NCBI GenBank assembly: GCA_003444795.1
Contig: DLWR01000229.1
Location: 1 to 7,039 of the forward strand
DNA: 7,039 nucleotides
Reading direction: 5' to 3'
Source: Cryomorphaceae bacterium
GTDB taxonomy: Bacteria > Bacteroidota > Bacteroidia > Flavobacteriales > Schleiferiaceae
The notes beneath the pieces are model-generated. The model saw nothing but the letters and a program-made list of their open reading frames with translations, made no database searches and was not told where the DNA came from. Position numbers and translations under genes: made by a program. This document shows positions 1 through 6,600 of this stretch, in pieces (the first letter of the stretch is position 1; every line of letters begins with the position of its first letter).

Positions 1-231
1 GTACAAGTTCTTCTTCGCATCTTCGATACCCTTGGTAACTGCTTCAGAAACTTCCTTGCTCTTGCCCAAGCCGTAGCCGCCGATGCCATGCTCGTCACCC
101 ACTACCACGATGGCGGTGAAACCGAACGCACGACCACCTTTGGTCACTTTGGTTACGCGCTGGACCCCTACAAGGCGATCCACCAACTCCAAGCCACTGG
201 GCTTAACTTTCTTTGCGGTAATCTCTTTCAT
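1..231 (-). CDS. rpsE: 30S ribosomal protein S5, 3'-truncated by the window edge
   Basis: S5 (uS5) works with S3 and S4 at the mRNA entry channel and affects decoding accuracy; spectinomycin-resistance changes occur in its N-terminal loop in other bacteria. The window holds the first 77 residues, beginning [20 protein letters not shown] at 231, and the frame is still open at base 1. The loop region [17 protein letters not shown] (residues 22-38) and the double-stranded RNA-binding-like fold [20 protein letters not shown] (39-58), followed by [18 protein letters not shown], match S5 clearly. The start ATG is 6 bases after the rplR stop (TAAATAGAGATG). About half of the protein, including the C-terminal domain, is missing. 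Confidence 0.97.
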   Translation of the reverse strand, partial: MKEITAKKVKPSGLELVDRLVGVQRVTKVTKGGRAFGFTAIVVVGDEHGIGGYGLGKSKEVSEAVTKGIEDAKKNLY

Positions 232-237
232 CTCTAT

Positions 238-594
238 TTAGAATTTCAGTCCGCCTTCGCGAGCGCCTTCAGCCAAAGCCTTGACACGTCCGTGGTACAA
301 GAAACCACCGCGGTCAAATGCTACAGTGTCGATACCCTTTGCCAGAGCGATTTCTGCAATTTTCTTTCCTACATGAGCGGCCTTTTCGGTTTTGTTACCG
401 GACAAGCCTTCGCCCTTCTTAACCAATGAAGAGGCCGTTCCTAAGGTGGTGCCGTTCTCGTCATTAATCAATTGAGCATAAATCTCCTTGCTGCTGCGGA
501 ATACTGCCAAACGAGGGCATGCTGCAGTGCCTTGAACAACCTTGCGGATGCGCATGTGGATACGGTCTCTACGAGTGATATTTTTCGTTGCCAT
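238..594 (-). CDS. rplR: 50S ribosomal protein L18
   Basis: L18 (uL18) carries 5S rRNA into the large subunit together with L5. The 118-residue protein has the expected basic N-terminus ([20 protein letters not shown], residues 8-27), then [19 protein letters not shown] (28-46), and the conserved C-terminal part [20 protein letters not shown] (93-112) ending EGGLKF. The leader after rplF is only GGAAGT. This looks like part of a Shine-Dalgarno, but it lies one base from the ATG, too near to function normally. rpsE follows after 6 bases. A different overlapping frame on the same strand (468-698) is a shadow. Confidence 0.98.
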   Translation of the reverse strand: MATKNITRRDRIHMRIRKVVQGTAACPRLAVFRSSKEIYAQLINDENGTTLGTASSLVKKGEGLSGNKTEKAAHVGKKIAEIALAKGIDTVAFDRGGFLYHGRVKALAEGAREGGLKF

Positions 595-600
595 ACTTCC

Positions 601-1155
601 TTACTTTTTACCGCCTGATTTACCAGCTTTCTTGCGAACGATCTCACCCACGTAGCGAACACCTTTTCCTTTGTAAGGCTCAGGCTTGCGCATAGCACGG
701 ATTTTAGAAGCGATCATTCCCACCAATTGCTTGTCATGAGACGTCAATTCGATAACAGGGTTCTTACCTTTTTCACTGATGGTGTTCACCTTCACCTCCG
801 AAGGCAACTGGAACATTACGTTGTGCGAGAAGCCCAAAGACAGATCCAATACTTGACCTGCATGGCTTGCACGGAAACCAACGCCCACCAGCTCCAAACG
901 CTTAGTGAAACCTTCCGAAACACCAACCACCATGTTGTTGATCAACGCACGGTACAAACCGTGTGCTGCGCGGTGGCTCTTTGAGTCAGAAGGACGAGTA
1001 ACCGTCAATACATTCTCCTCGATGGTTACGCCGATCTCAGAAGAAATCACTTGTGAAAGTGTACCCTTAGATCCTTTAACAGTAACCACGTCATTCTCCA
1101 CGGTGACAGTAACACCGGCGGGAATTGTGATGGGGGATTTACCAATACGTGACAT
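601..1155 (-). CDS. rplF: 50S ribosomal protein L6
   Basis: L6 (uL6) lies at the base of the L7/L12 stalk near the sarcin-ricin loop and the GTPase-associated centre. The 184-residue length is close to the family norm. Two repeated domains are visible. The first starts MSRIGKSPITIPAGV (residues 1-15). The second covers LELVGVGFRASHAGQVLDLS (87-106) and the L6 signature KPEPYKGKGVRYVGE (157-171), ending in a lysine-rich tail (KKAGKSGGKK). Its 10-base leader after rpsH is ACAGACAGAC, a short tandem repeat without a Shine-Dalgarno match. It is followed by rplR after 6 bases. Confidence 0.98.
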   Translation of the reverse strand: MSRIGKSPITIPAGVTVTVENDVVTVKGSKGTLSQVISSEIGVTIEENVLTVTRPSDSKSHRAAHGLYRALINNMVVGVSEGFTKRLELVGVGFRASHAGQVLDLSLGFSHNVMFQLPSEVKVNTISEKGKNPVIELTSHDKQLVGMIASKIRAMRKPEPYKGKGVRYVGEIVRKKAGKSGGKK

Positions 1156-1165
1156 GTCTGTCTGT

Positions 1166-1564
1166 TTAGTATACGTAGCAGATTACTTCACCACCAATGT
1201 TCTTGGAACGAGCGTCTTTGTCCGTCATCATACCCTGAGAGGTGCTGATGAAAGCGACACCCAAACCGTTCTTTACACGGGGTAGCGTAGTTGCTGATTT
1301 ATAATTGCGCAAACCGGGACGTGAGGCACGATCGATGCCGCGGATAACGGGGCGCTTGGATGATTTTTCGTACTTCAAAGCCACCTTCAACGTGCCCTGG
1401 GGGCCGTCCTGGTCAACTTTGTAGCTGGCGATATAGCCTTGCTCTTGCAAAAGACGAGCGATTTCCACCTTCATGTTGCTAGAAGGAACCTCTACGACCG
1501 CGTGGCCAGCCTTAGCGCCGTTGCGGATGCGAGTCAAGAAATCTGCGATGGGATCGGTATACAT
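1166..1564 (-). CDS. rpsH: 30S ribosomal protein S8
   Basis: S8 (uS8) is a primary binder of helix 21 of 16S rRNA in the central domain. In E. coli it also binds the spc mRNA near the start of rplE to repress translation. The 132-residue protein begins with TDPIADFLTRIRNG (residues 3-16), the standard N-terminus. The C-terminal rRNA-binding domain is shown by GLGVAFISTSQGMMTDKDAR (residues 100-119) and ends GGEVICYVY. All of the usual binding motif (STSQG, residues 107-111) is present, so the protein could act as an RNA-binding repressor. The start lies after the longest gap of the window, with a purine at -3 but no Shine-Dalgarno. Confidence 0.98.
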   Translation of the reverse strand: MYTDPIADFLTRIRNGAKAGHAVVEVPSSNMKVEIARLLQEQGYIASYKVDQDGPQGTLKVALKYEKSSKRPVIRGIDRASRPGLRNYKSATTLPRVKNGLGVAFISTSQGMMTDKDARSKNIGGEVICYVY

Positions 1565-1584
1565 GTTCTATACAATTCAGTAGG

Positions 1585-1854
1585 TTACCAGCTGCTCTTC
1601 TTAACGCCTGGAATCATTCCATTCAAAGCCATTTCACGGAACGTTACTCGAGAGATGCCGAATTGACGCATGTAGCCACGTGGACGACCGGTCAATTTGC
1701 AACGGTTGTGCAAGCGTACAGGAGATGCATTCTTGGGCAACTTCTGGAGGGCTTCATAGTCACCAGCTTCTTTCAGAGCCTCACGCTTCGCAGCGTACTT
1801 GGCTACCAGAGCTTCGCGTTTGCGCTCACGCGCTTTCATTGATTCTTTTGCCAT
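1585..1854 (-). CDS. rpsN: 30S ribosomal protein S14, zinc-independent form
   Basis: S14 (uS14) sits in the 30S head next to S3, S10 and S19 and is added late in assembly. This is the longer zinc-free form: 89 residues, with only one cysteine (Cys52) and therefore no CxxC pairs. The N-terminal half is strongly basic and helical ([20 protein letters not shown], residues 7-26). The C-terminal half has [20 protein letters not shown] (45-64) and [20 protein letters not shown] (65-84), ending KKSSW, the family consensus. The start is 5 bases after rplE (TAAGAGACATG), with no Shine-Dalgarno. A 20-base gap to rpsH follows, the longest in the window. Confidence 0.98.
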   Translation of the reverse strand: MAKESMKARERKREALVAKYAAKREALKEAGDYEALQKLPKNASPVRLHNRCKLTGRPRGYMRQFGISRVTFREMALNGMIPGVKKSSW

Positions 1855-1859
1855 GTCTC

Positions 1860-2399
1860 TTACTTTTTGAAGGGCATTCCGAATGCGGCGAGAAGTGCTT
1901 TACACTCCTTGTCGGTGTTGGCGCTCGTCACAAACGTGATGTCCATACCGGCAATGCGATTTACTTTATCGATTTCGATCTCTGGGAAGATGATCTGCTC
2001 GGTGATACCCATGGTGTAGTTACCACGGCCATCAAATCCTTCCTTCACACCCTGAAAATCTCGGATACGGGGAAGTGCAGACACCAACAAACGCTCCAAG
2101 AAGTCGTACATGCGCTCACCACGAAGGGTAACACGTGCCCCAACGGGCATGCCTTTACGCAACTTGAAGTTTGAGATATCTTTCTTTGACTTGGTAGCTA
2201 CCGCGCGCTGACCAGCGATAATGGTCATCTCCTCAACCGCATTGTCTACCAATTTCTTGTCAGCTACAGCTGCACCAATACCTTGGCTCAATACGATTTT
2301 CTGCAGGCGTGGAACTTGCAAATCGTTCGTGTACGCAAACTGCTCCTTCAAAGTAGGAACCACTTTGCTGTGAAAATCAGTCTTCAGTTTTGGTTCCAT
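1860..2399 (-). CDS. rplE: 50S ribosomal protein L5
   Basis: L5 (uL5) binds 5S rRNA with L18 to form the central protuberance, and contacts S13 and the P-site tRNA. The 179-residue length equals the usual bacterial form. Recognisable parts are the N-terminal [17 protein letters not shown] (residues 9-25), [14 protein letters not shown] (29-42), ITGQ-like [20 protein letters not shown] (59-78), [20 protein letters not shown] (79-98), and [18 protein letters not shown] (124-141). The start ATG shares its A with the rplX stop (TAATG). The first codons of L5 are predicted to fold back on the end of rplX in a strong hairpin that traps the start codon. This suggests translational control, as S8 does at the same gene in E. 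coli; the regulator here is inferred. Confidence 0.98.
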   Translation of the reverse strand: MEPKLKTDFHSKVVPTLKEQFAYTNDLQVPRLQKIVLSQGIGAAVADKKLVDNAVEEMTIIAGQRAVATKSKKDISNFKLRKGMPVGARVTLRGERMYDFLERLLVSALPRIRDFQGVKEGFDGRGNYTMGITEQIIFPEIEIDKVNRIAGMDITFVTSANTDKECKALLAAFGMPFKK

Positions 2400-2406
2400 T
2401 ACTTCG
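2349..2406 (-). promoter_or_regulatory. Candidate translational operator hairpin at the L5 start codon
   Basis: Read as mRNA, CGAAGUA (2406-2400) can pair with UACUUUG (2355-2349), and GGAACCA (2397-2391) with UGGUUCC (2362-2356). This gives 14 base pairs, one of them G-U. The only interruption is a two-base bulge at 2399-2398, which is the A and U of the rplE start codon; the G of the codon is paired. The 28-base apical region (2390-2363) can form a further 4-base-pair helix, UGAA (2386-2383) with UUCA (2374-2371), separated by an A-rich internal loop. The 5' arm is the end of rplX and the 3' arm encodes L5 residues 13-17. In E. coli S8 represses the spc operon at the rplX-rplE junction. The pairing is seen; the function and the S8 partner are inferred. 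Confidence 0.5.
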
Positions 2407-2719
2407 TGAGGGGTTTGCCAGATTTAACAGAAACGCGAACCGCTTGTCCATTCTCGTTACGCTCGATGCGTGTACGAGTGGGCGTGCCAGCAGCGTCCAT
2501 AACCATCAGGTTTGAAACGTGCACAGGGGCTTCCATGGACTCAATGCCCCCTTGGGGATTGCTCGCGGAAGGCTTGAGATGCTTGGTGATCATGTTGATG
2601 CCCTCAACAACAGCGCGCTGTTGCTTGGGGATCATGCGCACGACGCGACCGGACTTGCCCTTTTCGCGACCGGCGATGACCATCACCATATCACCTGTCT
2701 TAATGTGAAACTTTGCCAT
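2399..2719 (-). CDS. rplX: 50S ribosomal protein L24
   Basis: L24 (uL24) is one of the two initiators of 50S assembly and lies near the tunnel exit. The KOW RNA-binding motif occupies about residues 7-34 ([20 protein letters not shown] at 7-26). [20 protein letters not shown] follows in the mid-protein, a typical L24 element. I start it at the Met at 2719, giving 106 residues and the canonical [10 protein letters not shown] beginning. The frame is open further upstream to a Met at 2761, but those 14 residues overlap the end of rplN and do not look like L24. This start leaves a 13-base A-rich leader after rplN. The stop overlaps the rplE start by one base, and its last codons form one arm of the proposed hairpin there. 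Confidence 0.97.
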   Translation of the reverse strand: MAKFHIKTGDMVMVIAGREKGKSGRVVRMIPKQQRAVVEGINMITKHLKPSASNPQGGIESMEAPVHVSNLMVMDAAGTPTRTRIERNENGQAVRVSVKSGKPLTK

Positions 2720-2732
2720 TGTATTCTGATTC

Positions 2733-3101
2733 TTAAAGCACTTCAGGTGCCAAGGAAACAATCTTCATGTACTGCTTGTCGCGGAGCTCACGGGCAACGG
2801 GACCAAACACGCGGGTACCGCGCATTTCACCGTTGGCGTTCAACAACACACAAGCGTTATCGTCAAAACGGATGTACGAGCCATCTGGGCGACGAACTTC
2901 TTTCTTAGTACGAACGACTACGGCCTTGGAAACCGTGCCCTTCTTAGCGTTACCAGAAGGAGTAGCATCCTTGATGGTCACCACAATCTTATCGCCTACA
3001 GAGGCGTAACGACGGCGAGTACCTCCCAAGACACGGATCACCAAAACTTCTTTGGCACCGGTATTGTCCGCAACGCGGAGACGTGATTCTGTCTGTAACA
3101 T
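2733..3101 (-). CDS. rplN: 50S ribosomal protein L14
   Basis: L14 (uL14) is a beta-barrel 50S protein at the subunit interface that forms bridge B8 with 16S rRNA and is the binding platform for the silencing factor RsfS in other bacteria. The 122-residue length is exact for the family. Signatures are [20 protein letters not shown] (residues 5-24), the segment around [13 protein letters not shown] (36-48), [19 protein letters not shown] (70-88), and [13 protein letters not shown] (95-107) with a SLAPEVL C-terminus. Sequence style strongly resembles Bacteroidota. In E. coli this is the first gene of the spc operon; here it follows rpsQ after only 2 bases and so is presumably read from the same transcript. 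Confidence 0.99.
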   Translation of the reverse strand: MLQTESRLRVADNTGAKEVLVIRVLGGTRRRYASVGDKIVVTIKDATPSGNAKKGTVSKAVVVRTKKEVRRPDGSYIRFDDNACVLLNANGEMRGTRVFGPVARELRDKQYMKIVSLAPEVL

Positions 3102-3103
3102 GA

Positions 3104-3364
3104 TTACTTAGCTCTTTCAATGATTTCGACCACGCGCCAAACCTTGGTTTTGCTCAAAGGGCGGGTTTCCATGATGCGAACGGTATCGCCGTTGTTGCAA
3201 TCGTTGGTCTCATCGTGTGCGTGGAACTTCTTAGAGAAGGTGATAAACTTGCCATACTTGGCGTGCTTCACGCGACGAGCGACACTTACGGTGACCGTTT
3301 TGTCCATAGCCGAACTGGTGACTACACCAATTCGCTCTTTGCGGAGGTTGCGTTGATTTTCCAT
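3104..3364 (-). CDS. rpsQ: 30S ribosomal protein S17
   Basis: S17 (uS17) is a primary 16S rRNA-binding protein with an OB fold, needed early in assembly of the 30S body. The 86-residue protein shows the N-terminal motif [20 protein letters not shown] (residues 7-26), [20 protein letters not shown] (33-52) and [20 protein letters not shown] (59-78). These are the successive strands and loops of the fold. It starts 9 bases after rpmC. Its leader is the only one in the window with a GAGG core (TAGAGGTCG before ATG), but the spacing of 3 bases is shorter than a normal Shine-Dalgarno site. It is also the only start with a pyrimidine at -3. It ends 2 bases before rplN, so there is no room for a separate spc promoter. 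Confidence 0.98.
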   Translation of the reverse strand: MENQRNLRKERIGVVTSSAMDKTVTVSVARRVKHAKYGKFITFSKKFHAHDETNDCNNGDTVRIMETRPLSKTKVWRVVEIIERAK

Positions 3365-3373
3365 CGACCTCTA

Positions 3374-3565
3374 TTATTTACCTTGACGGTTAGTGACTTC
3401 TGTGGACAAACGTGCCACAATCTTGCGAGTGGACTGGATGACCATAGGGTTATCCATAGGGCTGATACGGTGCTTGCGCTGCATATCGGCCAAATCTTTC
3501 TTGTGAGAAGACAATTGGTTCATCAACTCTTCTTGGCTCAAGCCTTGAATTTCTTTCATTTTCAT
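3374..3565 (-). CDS. rpmC: 50S ribosomal protein L29
   Basis: L29 (uL29) is a small two-helix protein that packs beside L23 near the tunnel exit. At 63 residues the length is normal. The first helix is seen in EIQGLSQEELMNQLSSHKKD (residues 5-24), which follows the EL-rich L29 pattern. The second contains the family signature near NPMVIQSTRKIVARLSTEV (residues 39-57). The start is slightly uncertain because Met1 and Met3 (3559) are both possible in MKMKEI; Met1 is preferred because the M-K-x-x-E-I spacing matches L29 relatives. The 14-base leader after rplP has a GGGGA run 8 bases before the ATG, which is at best a weak Shine-Dalgarno-like element, and it may fold into a small hairpin. Confidence 0.96.
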   Translation of the reverse strand: MKMKEIQGLSQEELMNQLSSHKKDLADMQRKHRISPMDNPMVIQSTRKIVARLSTEVTNRQGK

Positions 3566-3568
3566 GAC

Positions 3569-3582
3569 TAATCCCCAGATTA
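3569..3582 (-). other. Small inverted repeat in the rplP-rpmC junction
   Basis: On the coding strand TAATC (3582-3578) and GATTA (3573-3569) are perfectly complementary and separated by TGGG. The 5-base-pair hairpin contains the rplP stop codon and ends 3 bases before the rpmC start. It has no T-tract after it, so it is not a terminator. It may be chance, or it may slightly modulate rpmC initiation. Confidence 0.25.
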
Positions 3583-4002
3583 AGCGTTAACCAAATCACG
3601 ACGGGTAACCAACTTGGTCTTGACCGGAAGCTTCTGAGCTGCCAAGCGCAATGCTTCTACAGCGATATCCTCGGGTACTCCATCGAGTTCAAACAACATG
3701 CGACCTGGGCGAATAACAGCTGCGTAGTATTCTACACCACCTTTACCCTTACCCATACGTACTTCCAAAGGCTTCTTGGTGATAGGCTTGTCTGGGAACA
3801 CGCGAATCCACAACTGACCTTCACGCTTCATGTAACGCGTTGCAGCGATACGAGCAGCTTCGATCTGGCGGGCGGTCATCCAAACCTCTTCCAAGGATTT
3901 GATGCCATAGGATCCAAAGGCCAAGGTTGCGCCGCGCTGAGCGACACCCTTCATCTTGCCTTTGAAGGTCTTACGGTACTTAGTTCTTTTCGGCTGTAAC
4001 AT
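3580..4002 (-). CDS. rplP: 50S ribosomal protein L16
   Basis: L16 (uL16) joins the 50S late in assembly and helps position the A-site tRNA elbow near the peptidyl transferase centre. The 140-residue protein begins [11 protein letters not shown], as expected. It contains LTARQIE-like [19 protein letters not shown] (residues 42-60), [20 protein letters not shown] (65-84) and [17 protein letters not shown] (84-100). Arg82 corresponds to the arginine that is hydroxylated in E. coli L16 (Arg81 there); whether it is modified here is unknown. The start ATG lies 14 bases after rpsC, and the gap has no Shine-Dalgarno match. The TAA stop is part of a small inverted repeat that reaches to just before rpmC. 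Confidence 0.99.
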   Translation of the reverse strand: MLQPKRTKYRKTFKGKMKGVAQRGATLAFGSYGIKSLEEVWMTARQIEAARIAATRYMKREGQLWIRVFPDKPITKKPLEVRMGKGKGGVEYYAAVIRPGRMLFELDGVPEDIAVEALRLAAQKLPVKTKLVTRRDLVNA

Positions 4003-4016
4003 GATCTATATCCGAA

Positions 4017-4760
4017 TTAAGCTTTGCGATTGTTAGGACGGCGACGAGCGGGTCCACGACCAGGAGCACCAGCACCAGGACCGCCAGCTGCAACAGGTCG
4101 CTTAGAAGCACCCAATACATTTGTCAAGTCACGCTTGCCATATACTTCGCCTTTCATGATCCATACTTTGATACCGATACGGCCATAGGTCGTATGCGCT
4201 TCAGCGATATGGTAATCGATGTCCGCACGGAAAGTGTGCAAAGGCGTACGGCCTTCCTTGAACTTCTCAGAACGTGCGATTTCAGCACCGTTCAAACGAC
4301 CGCTCAATTGAACCTTGATACCTTCAGCACCCATGCGCATGGTTGAGCCCATGGACATCTTAACAGCGCGACGGAATGAAATACGGCCTTCGATCTGGCG
4401 AGCGATAGAGTCAGCTACCAATTTGGCATCCAACTCAGGGCGCTTGATCTCGTGGATGTTGATTTGAACATCCTTTTTGGTCAACTTCTTCAATTCTTCG
4501 CGCAGCTTGTCCACCTCTGTTCCGCCTTTGCCGATGATCACACCAGGACGAGCCGTAGCGATAGTCACCGTCACCAACTTAAGCGTACGCTCAATGATGA
4601 TGCGAGAAACGTTGGCACGAGACAAACGTGCATACAAGTACTTGCGGATCGCTGCATCTTCAGCGATTTTGTCACCGTAGTTACGGCCACCGTACCACTG
4701 AGAGTCCCAACCGCGGATGAAACCAAGGCGATTGCCGATAGGATTTGCTTTTTGTCCCAT
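4017..4760 (-). CDS. rpsC: 30S ribosomal protein S3
   Basis: S3 (uS3) sits on the solvent side of the 30S head, at the mRNA entry tunnel, where with S4 and S5 it helps unwind mRNA. It opens [13 protein letters not shown], the family N-terminus. The KH type 2 RNA-binding domain shows its GxxG-type loop in [10 protein letters not shown] (residues 71-80). The C-terminal domain is marked by [20 protein letters not shown] (residues 137-156) and GRIGIKVWI (193-201). Residues 220-247 form a low-complexity tail rich in Gly, Ala, Pro and Arg, which accounts for most of the excess over the 233 residues of E. coli. The start shares one base with the rplV stop. A 14-base gap leads to rplP. Confidence 0.98.
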   Translation of the reverse strand: MGQKANPIGNRLGFIRGWDSQWYGGRNYGDKIAEDAAIRKYLYARLSRANVSRIIIERTLKLVTVTIATARPGVIIGKGGTEVDKLREELKKLTKKDVQINIHEIKRPELDAKLVADSIARQIEGRISFRRAVKMSMGSTMRMGAEGIKVQLSGRLNGAEIARSEKFKEGRTPLHTFRADIDYHIAEAHTTYGRIGIKVWIMKGEVYGKRDLTNVLGASKRPVAAGGPGAGAPGRGPARRRPNNRKA

Positions 4761-5191
4761 TATTTAGCTTCGTTTACGTCGGTTACTACAGGAGCTTCGT
4801 TGGCAGCGCCTACCACGATGGTTACGTGATTAGAACGCTTGCGTACACGGTGTGCACGACCTTGGGGGGCTGGTTGAACGCGCTTGAGCATTCGGCCACC
4901 GTCTACAGAGATAGACTGCACCACTAAATTGGCTTCGTCCATAGAAACGCCTTCGTTCTTGGCTTGCCAGTTGCTCAACGCAGACAACAAAAGCTTCTCC
5001 AAACGGATGCTCGCTTCTTTGCCGCTGTGCTTCAATACATACAAGGCTTTTGCTACCTCCATGCCGCGAACCATGTCCGCAACCAAGCGCATTTTGCGAG
5101 GAGAAGTGGGGCAGTTATTCAACTTAGCCATAGCCACGCTCTTGCGGGCTTCTTTCATGGCTTCTGCCGAGGAGTGTTTACGATTTCCCAT
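4760..5191 (-). CDS. rplV: 50S ribosomal protein L22, with N- and C-terminal extensions
   Basis: L22 (uL22) contacts all domains of 23S rRNA, and its long beta-hairpin forms the exit-tunnel constriction together with L4. This protein is 143 residues, against about 110 in E. coli. The extra length is at both ends: roughly 20 charged residues starting [17 protein letters not shown], and an acidic tail of about 15 residues (129-143). The core begins at [20 protein letters not shown] (residues 24-43). The hairpin covers about residues 95-115 and is followed by [16 protein letters not shown] (112-127). The MGNRK-type start is common in Bacteroidota, so I keep this Met instead of a shorter start. 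The stop overlaps the rpsC start by one base (TAATG). Confidence 0.98.
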   Translation of the reverse strand: MGNRKHSSAEAMKEARKSVAMAKLNNCPTSPRKMRLVADMVRGMEVAKALYVLKHSGKEASIRLEKLLLSALSNWQAKNEGVSMDEANLVVQSISVDGGRMLKRVQPAPQGRAHRVRKRSNHVTIVVGAANEAPVVTDVNEAK

Positions 5192-5197
5192 GGCCTA

Positions 5198-5476
5198 TTA
5201 ACGTTTGCCCTTGTCTTTCTTACCAGCGTGACCACGGAAGGTGCGCGTAGGAGCGAATTCGCCCAACTTGTGTCCTACCATGTTCTCGGTAACGAATACA
5301 GGGATGAAAGTTTTACCGTTGTGTACTGCAATGGTTTGTCCCACGAAGTCGGGGCTGATCATAGAGGCGCGAGACCAAGTCTTAACAACCGTCTTCTTGC
5401 CTGATTCTACGTTGTCCATGACACGCTTCTCAAGCTTGAAATGGATGTAGGGTCCTTTTTTTAGTGAACGTGCCAT
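5198..5476 (-). CDS. rpsS: 30S ribosomal protein S19
   Basis: S19 (uS19) lies in the head of the 30S subunit, forms a complex with S13 and contacts the A-site finger bridge of the 50S. The 92-residue protein is the usual bacterial length. It begins [11 protein letters not shown], the classic S19 N-terminus. It carries [20 protein letters not shown] (residues 33-52) and [18 protein letters not shown] (residues 66-83), the two family signatures, followed by a short lysine-rich tail (residues 84-92). The start lies only 3 bases after the rplB stop and has no ribosome binding site, which suggests coupling. The stop is TAA, 6 bases ahead of rplV. Nothing unusual is seen. Confidence 0.99.
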   Translation of the reverse strand: MARSLKKGPYIHFKLEKRVMDNVESGKKTVVKTWSRASMISPDFVGQTIAVHNGKTFIPVFVTENMVGHKLGEFAPTRTFRGHAGKKDKGKR

Positions 5477-5479
5477 TGC

Positions 5480-6301
5480 TTACTTACGTTTTTCAATGAT
5501 GTAACGGTTGCTCGCTTTCTTCGGCGTGCGCGTCTTGTAGCCCTTCGCAGGGATACCCTTGCGTGAACGTGGGTGACCACCAGATGAACGGCCTTCACCA
5601 CCACCCATGGGGTGATCGACAGGGTTCATGGCAACACCACGAGTGCGAGGACGACGGCCCAACCAACGGCTGCGACCTGCCTTACCACTTTCAATTTGCT
5701 GGTGATCGCTGTTAGAAACAACGCCCACCGTAGCCAAACACTCTACCAAGATCATACGGGTTTCACCTGAAGGCATTTTCAACGTGGCATACTTGCCATC
5801 GCGCGCTGCCAACTGAGCGAAAGCACCCGCACTACGTGCAATGATGCCACCCTGACCAGGACGGAGTTCAATGTTGTGGATGATGGTACCCAAGGGAAGT
5901 TCAGACAACTTCAAGGTGTTACCCAGCTCAGGAGCTGAACCCGCACCAGAAACGATGGTTTGACCCACCTTCAAGCCATTGGGCGCAATGATGTAACGCT
6001 TTTCTCCATCCGCATACACCACCAAAGCGATAAATGCAGAACGGTTGGGATCGTATTCAATGGTCTTAACCGTTGCGGGGATGCCAAACTTCTCACGCTT
6101 GAAATCCACAACACGGTAGCGCTGCTTAGCACCGCCACCGATGTAACGCATGGTCATCTTACCTGAGTTGTTACGACCGCCAGAACGCTTCTTTGAAACC
6201 GTCAAAGATTTCTCGGGAGCGGTAGCCGTGATCGCCGCAAAGTCATTCACTGAGCGAAAACGCTGCCCAGGAGTGATTGCTTTTAGTTTACGTACAGCCA
6301 T
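5480..6301 (-). CDS. rplB: 50S ribosomal protein L2
   Basis: L2 (uL2) is a core 50S protein needed for subunit joining and for the peptidyl transferase region. The 273-residue length is standard. The N-terminal part holds the OB-like RNA-binding domain, with [20 protein letters not shown] at residues 40-59. The SH3-like domain follows, with [18 protein letters not shown] at residues 135-152. The C-terminal loop contains [17 protein letters not shown] (residues 222-238). His230 here (229 without the initiator Met) corresponds to the conserved E. coli His229. The residue after DHP is Met where E. coli has His, a form I recognise from Bacteroidota. The start is 5 bases after rplW and is the first Met of the frame, matching the usual MAVRKLK-type beginning. 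It ends in TAA, 3 bases before rpsS. Confidence 0.99.
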   Translation of the reverse strand: MAVRKLKAITPGQRFRSVNDFAAITATAPEKSLTVSKKRSGGRNNSGKMTMRYIGGGAKQRYRVVDFKREKFGIPATVKTIEYDPNRSAFIALVVYADGEKRYIIAPNGLKVGQTIVSGAGSAPELGNTLKLSELPLGTIIHNIELRPGQGGIIARSAGAFAQLAARDGKYATLKMPSGETRMILVECLATVGVVSNSDHQQIESGKAGRSRWLGRRPRTRGVAMNPVDHPMGGGEGRSSGGHPRSRKGIPAKGYKTRTPKKASNRYIIEKRK

Positions 6302-6306
6302 GATTC

Positions 6307-6600
6307 TTAGAGATTACCGTAGATGTCGATGGATTCACCAGAACGTACATCAATGATGGCCTTCTTGAATGAAGACTTCTTGCCCTCCAACATACCCGCC
6401 TTGGTGTAACGCACAATGTGCTTGGCAGGAACGATGATGGTGCGAACGCTTTCCACGTTCACGTTGTACGCAGCCTCTACGGCCTTTTTAATTTCAACCT
6501 TATTGGCCTTTTTATCTACGACGAAGGTGTAGCGATTCCGCCCCTCAGCCTCAGCTGAAGCCTTCTCCGTGATCACCGGGCGAATGAGAATGCTTTCCAT
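6307..6600 (-). CDS. rplW: 50S ribosomal protein L23
   Basis: L23 (uL23) sits at the mouth of the peptide exit tunnel on 23S rRNA domain III and is the docking site for trigger factor and the signal recognition particle. The 97-residue protein has the normal bacterial length. It opens with [12 protein letters not shown] (residues 4-15), the conserved N-terminal motif; Glu12 aligns with E. coli Glu18, the trigger factor contact. The section [15 protein letters not shown] (about residues 33-47) matches the family core, and the basic stretch around residues 65-80 is the rRNA-binding loop. The start ATG overlaps the rplD stop by one base and has no Shine-Dalgarno sequence, so translation probably depends on ribosomes finishing rplD. 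It is followed after 5 bases by rplB. Confidence 0.98.
   Translation of the reverse strand: MESILIRPVITEKASAEAEGRNRYTFVVDKKANKVEIKKAVEAAYNVNVESVRTIIVPAKHIVRYTKAGMLEGKKSSFKKAIIDVRSGESIDIYGNL

Noticed and set aside
595..600. GGAAGT as the rplR ribosome binding site
   Set aside because: It is adjacent to the ATG, leaving no room for normal Shine-Dalgarno spacing.
468..698. Minus-strand 76-residue open frame across rplF and rplR
   Set aside because: It lies out of frame inside two certain genes and has no resemblance to any protein I know.
1680..2174. 164-residue plus-strand open frame opposite rpsN and rplE
   Set aside because: It is antisense to two clear ribosomal protein genes, has no recognisable domain, and reads as a shadow of their codon pattern.
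2283..2708. 141-residue plus-strand open frame opposite rplE and rplX
   Set aside because: It is antisense to conserved genes and shows no family resemblance or plausible start signal.
2720..2761. N-terminal extension of L24 to the Met at 2761
   Set aside because: The 14 extra residues overlap the end of rplN and do not match L24; the [10 protein letters not shown] start at 2719 is the family form.
3093..3105. GTAATCATGTTAC, a 4-base-pair hairpin around the rplN start
   Set aside because: The stem is too short and AT-rich to stand out from chance.
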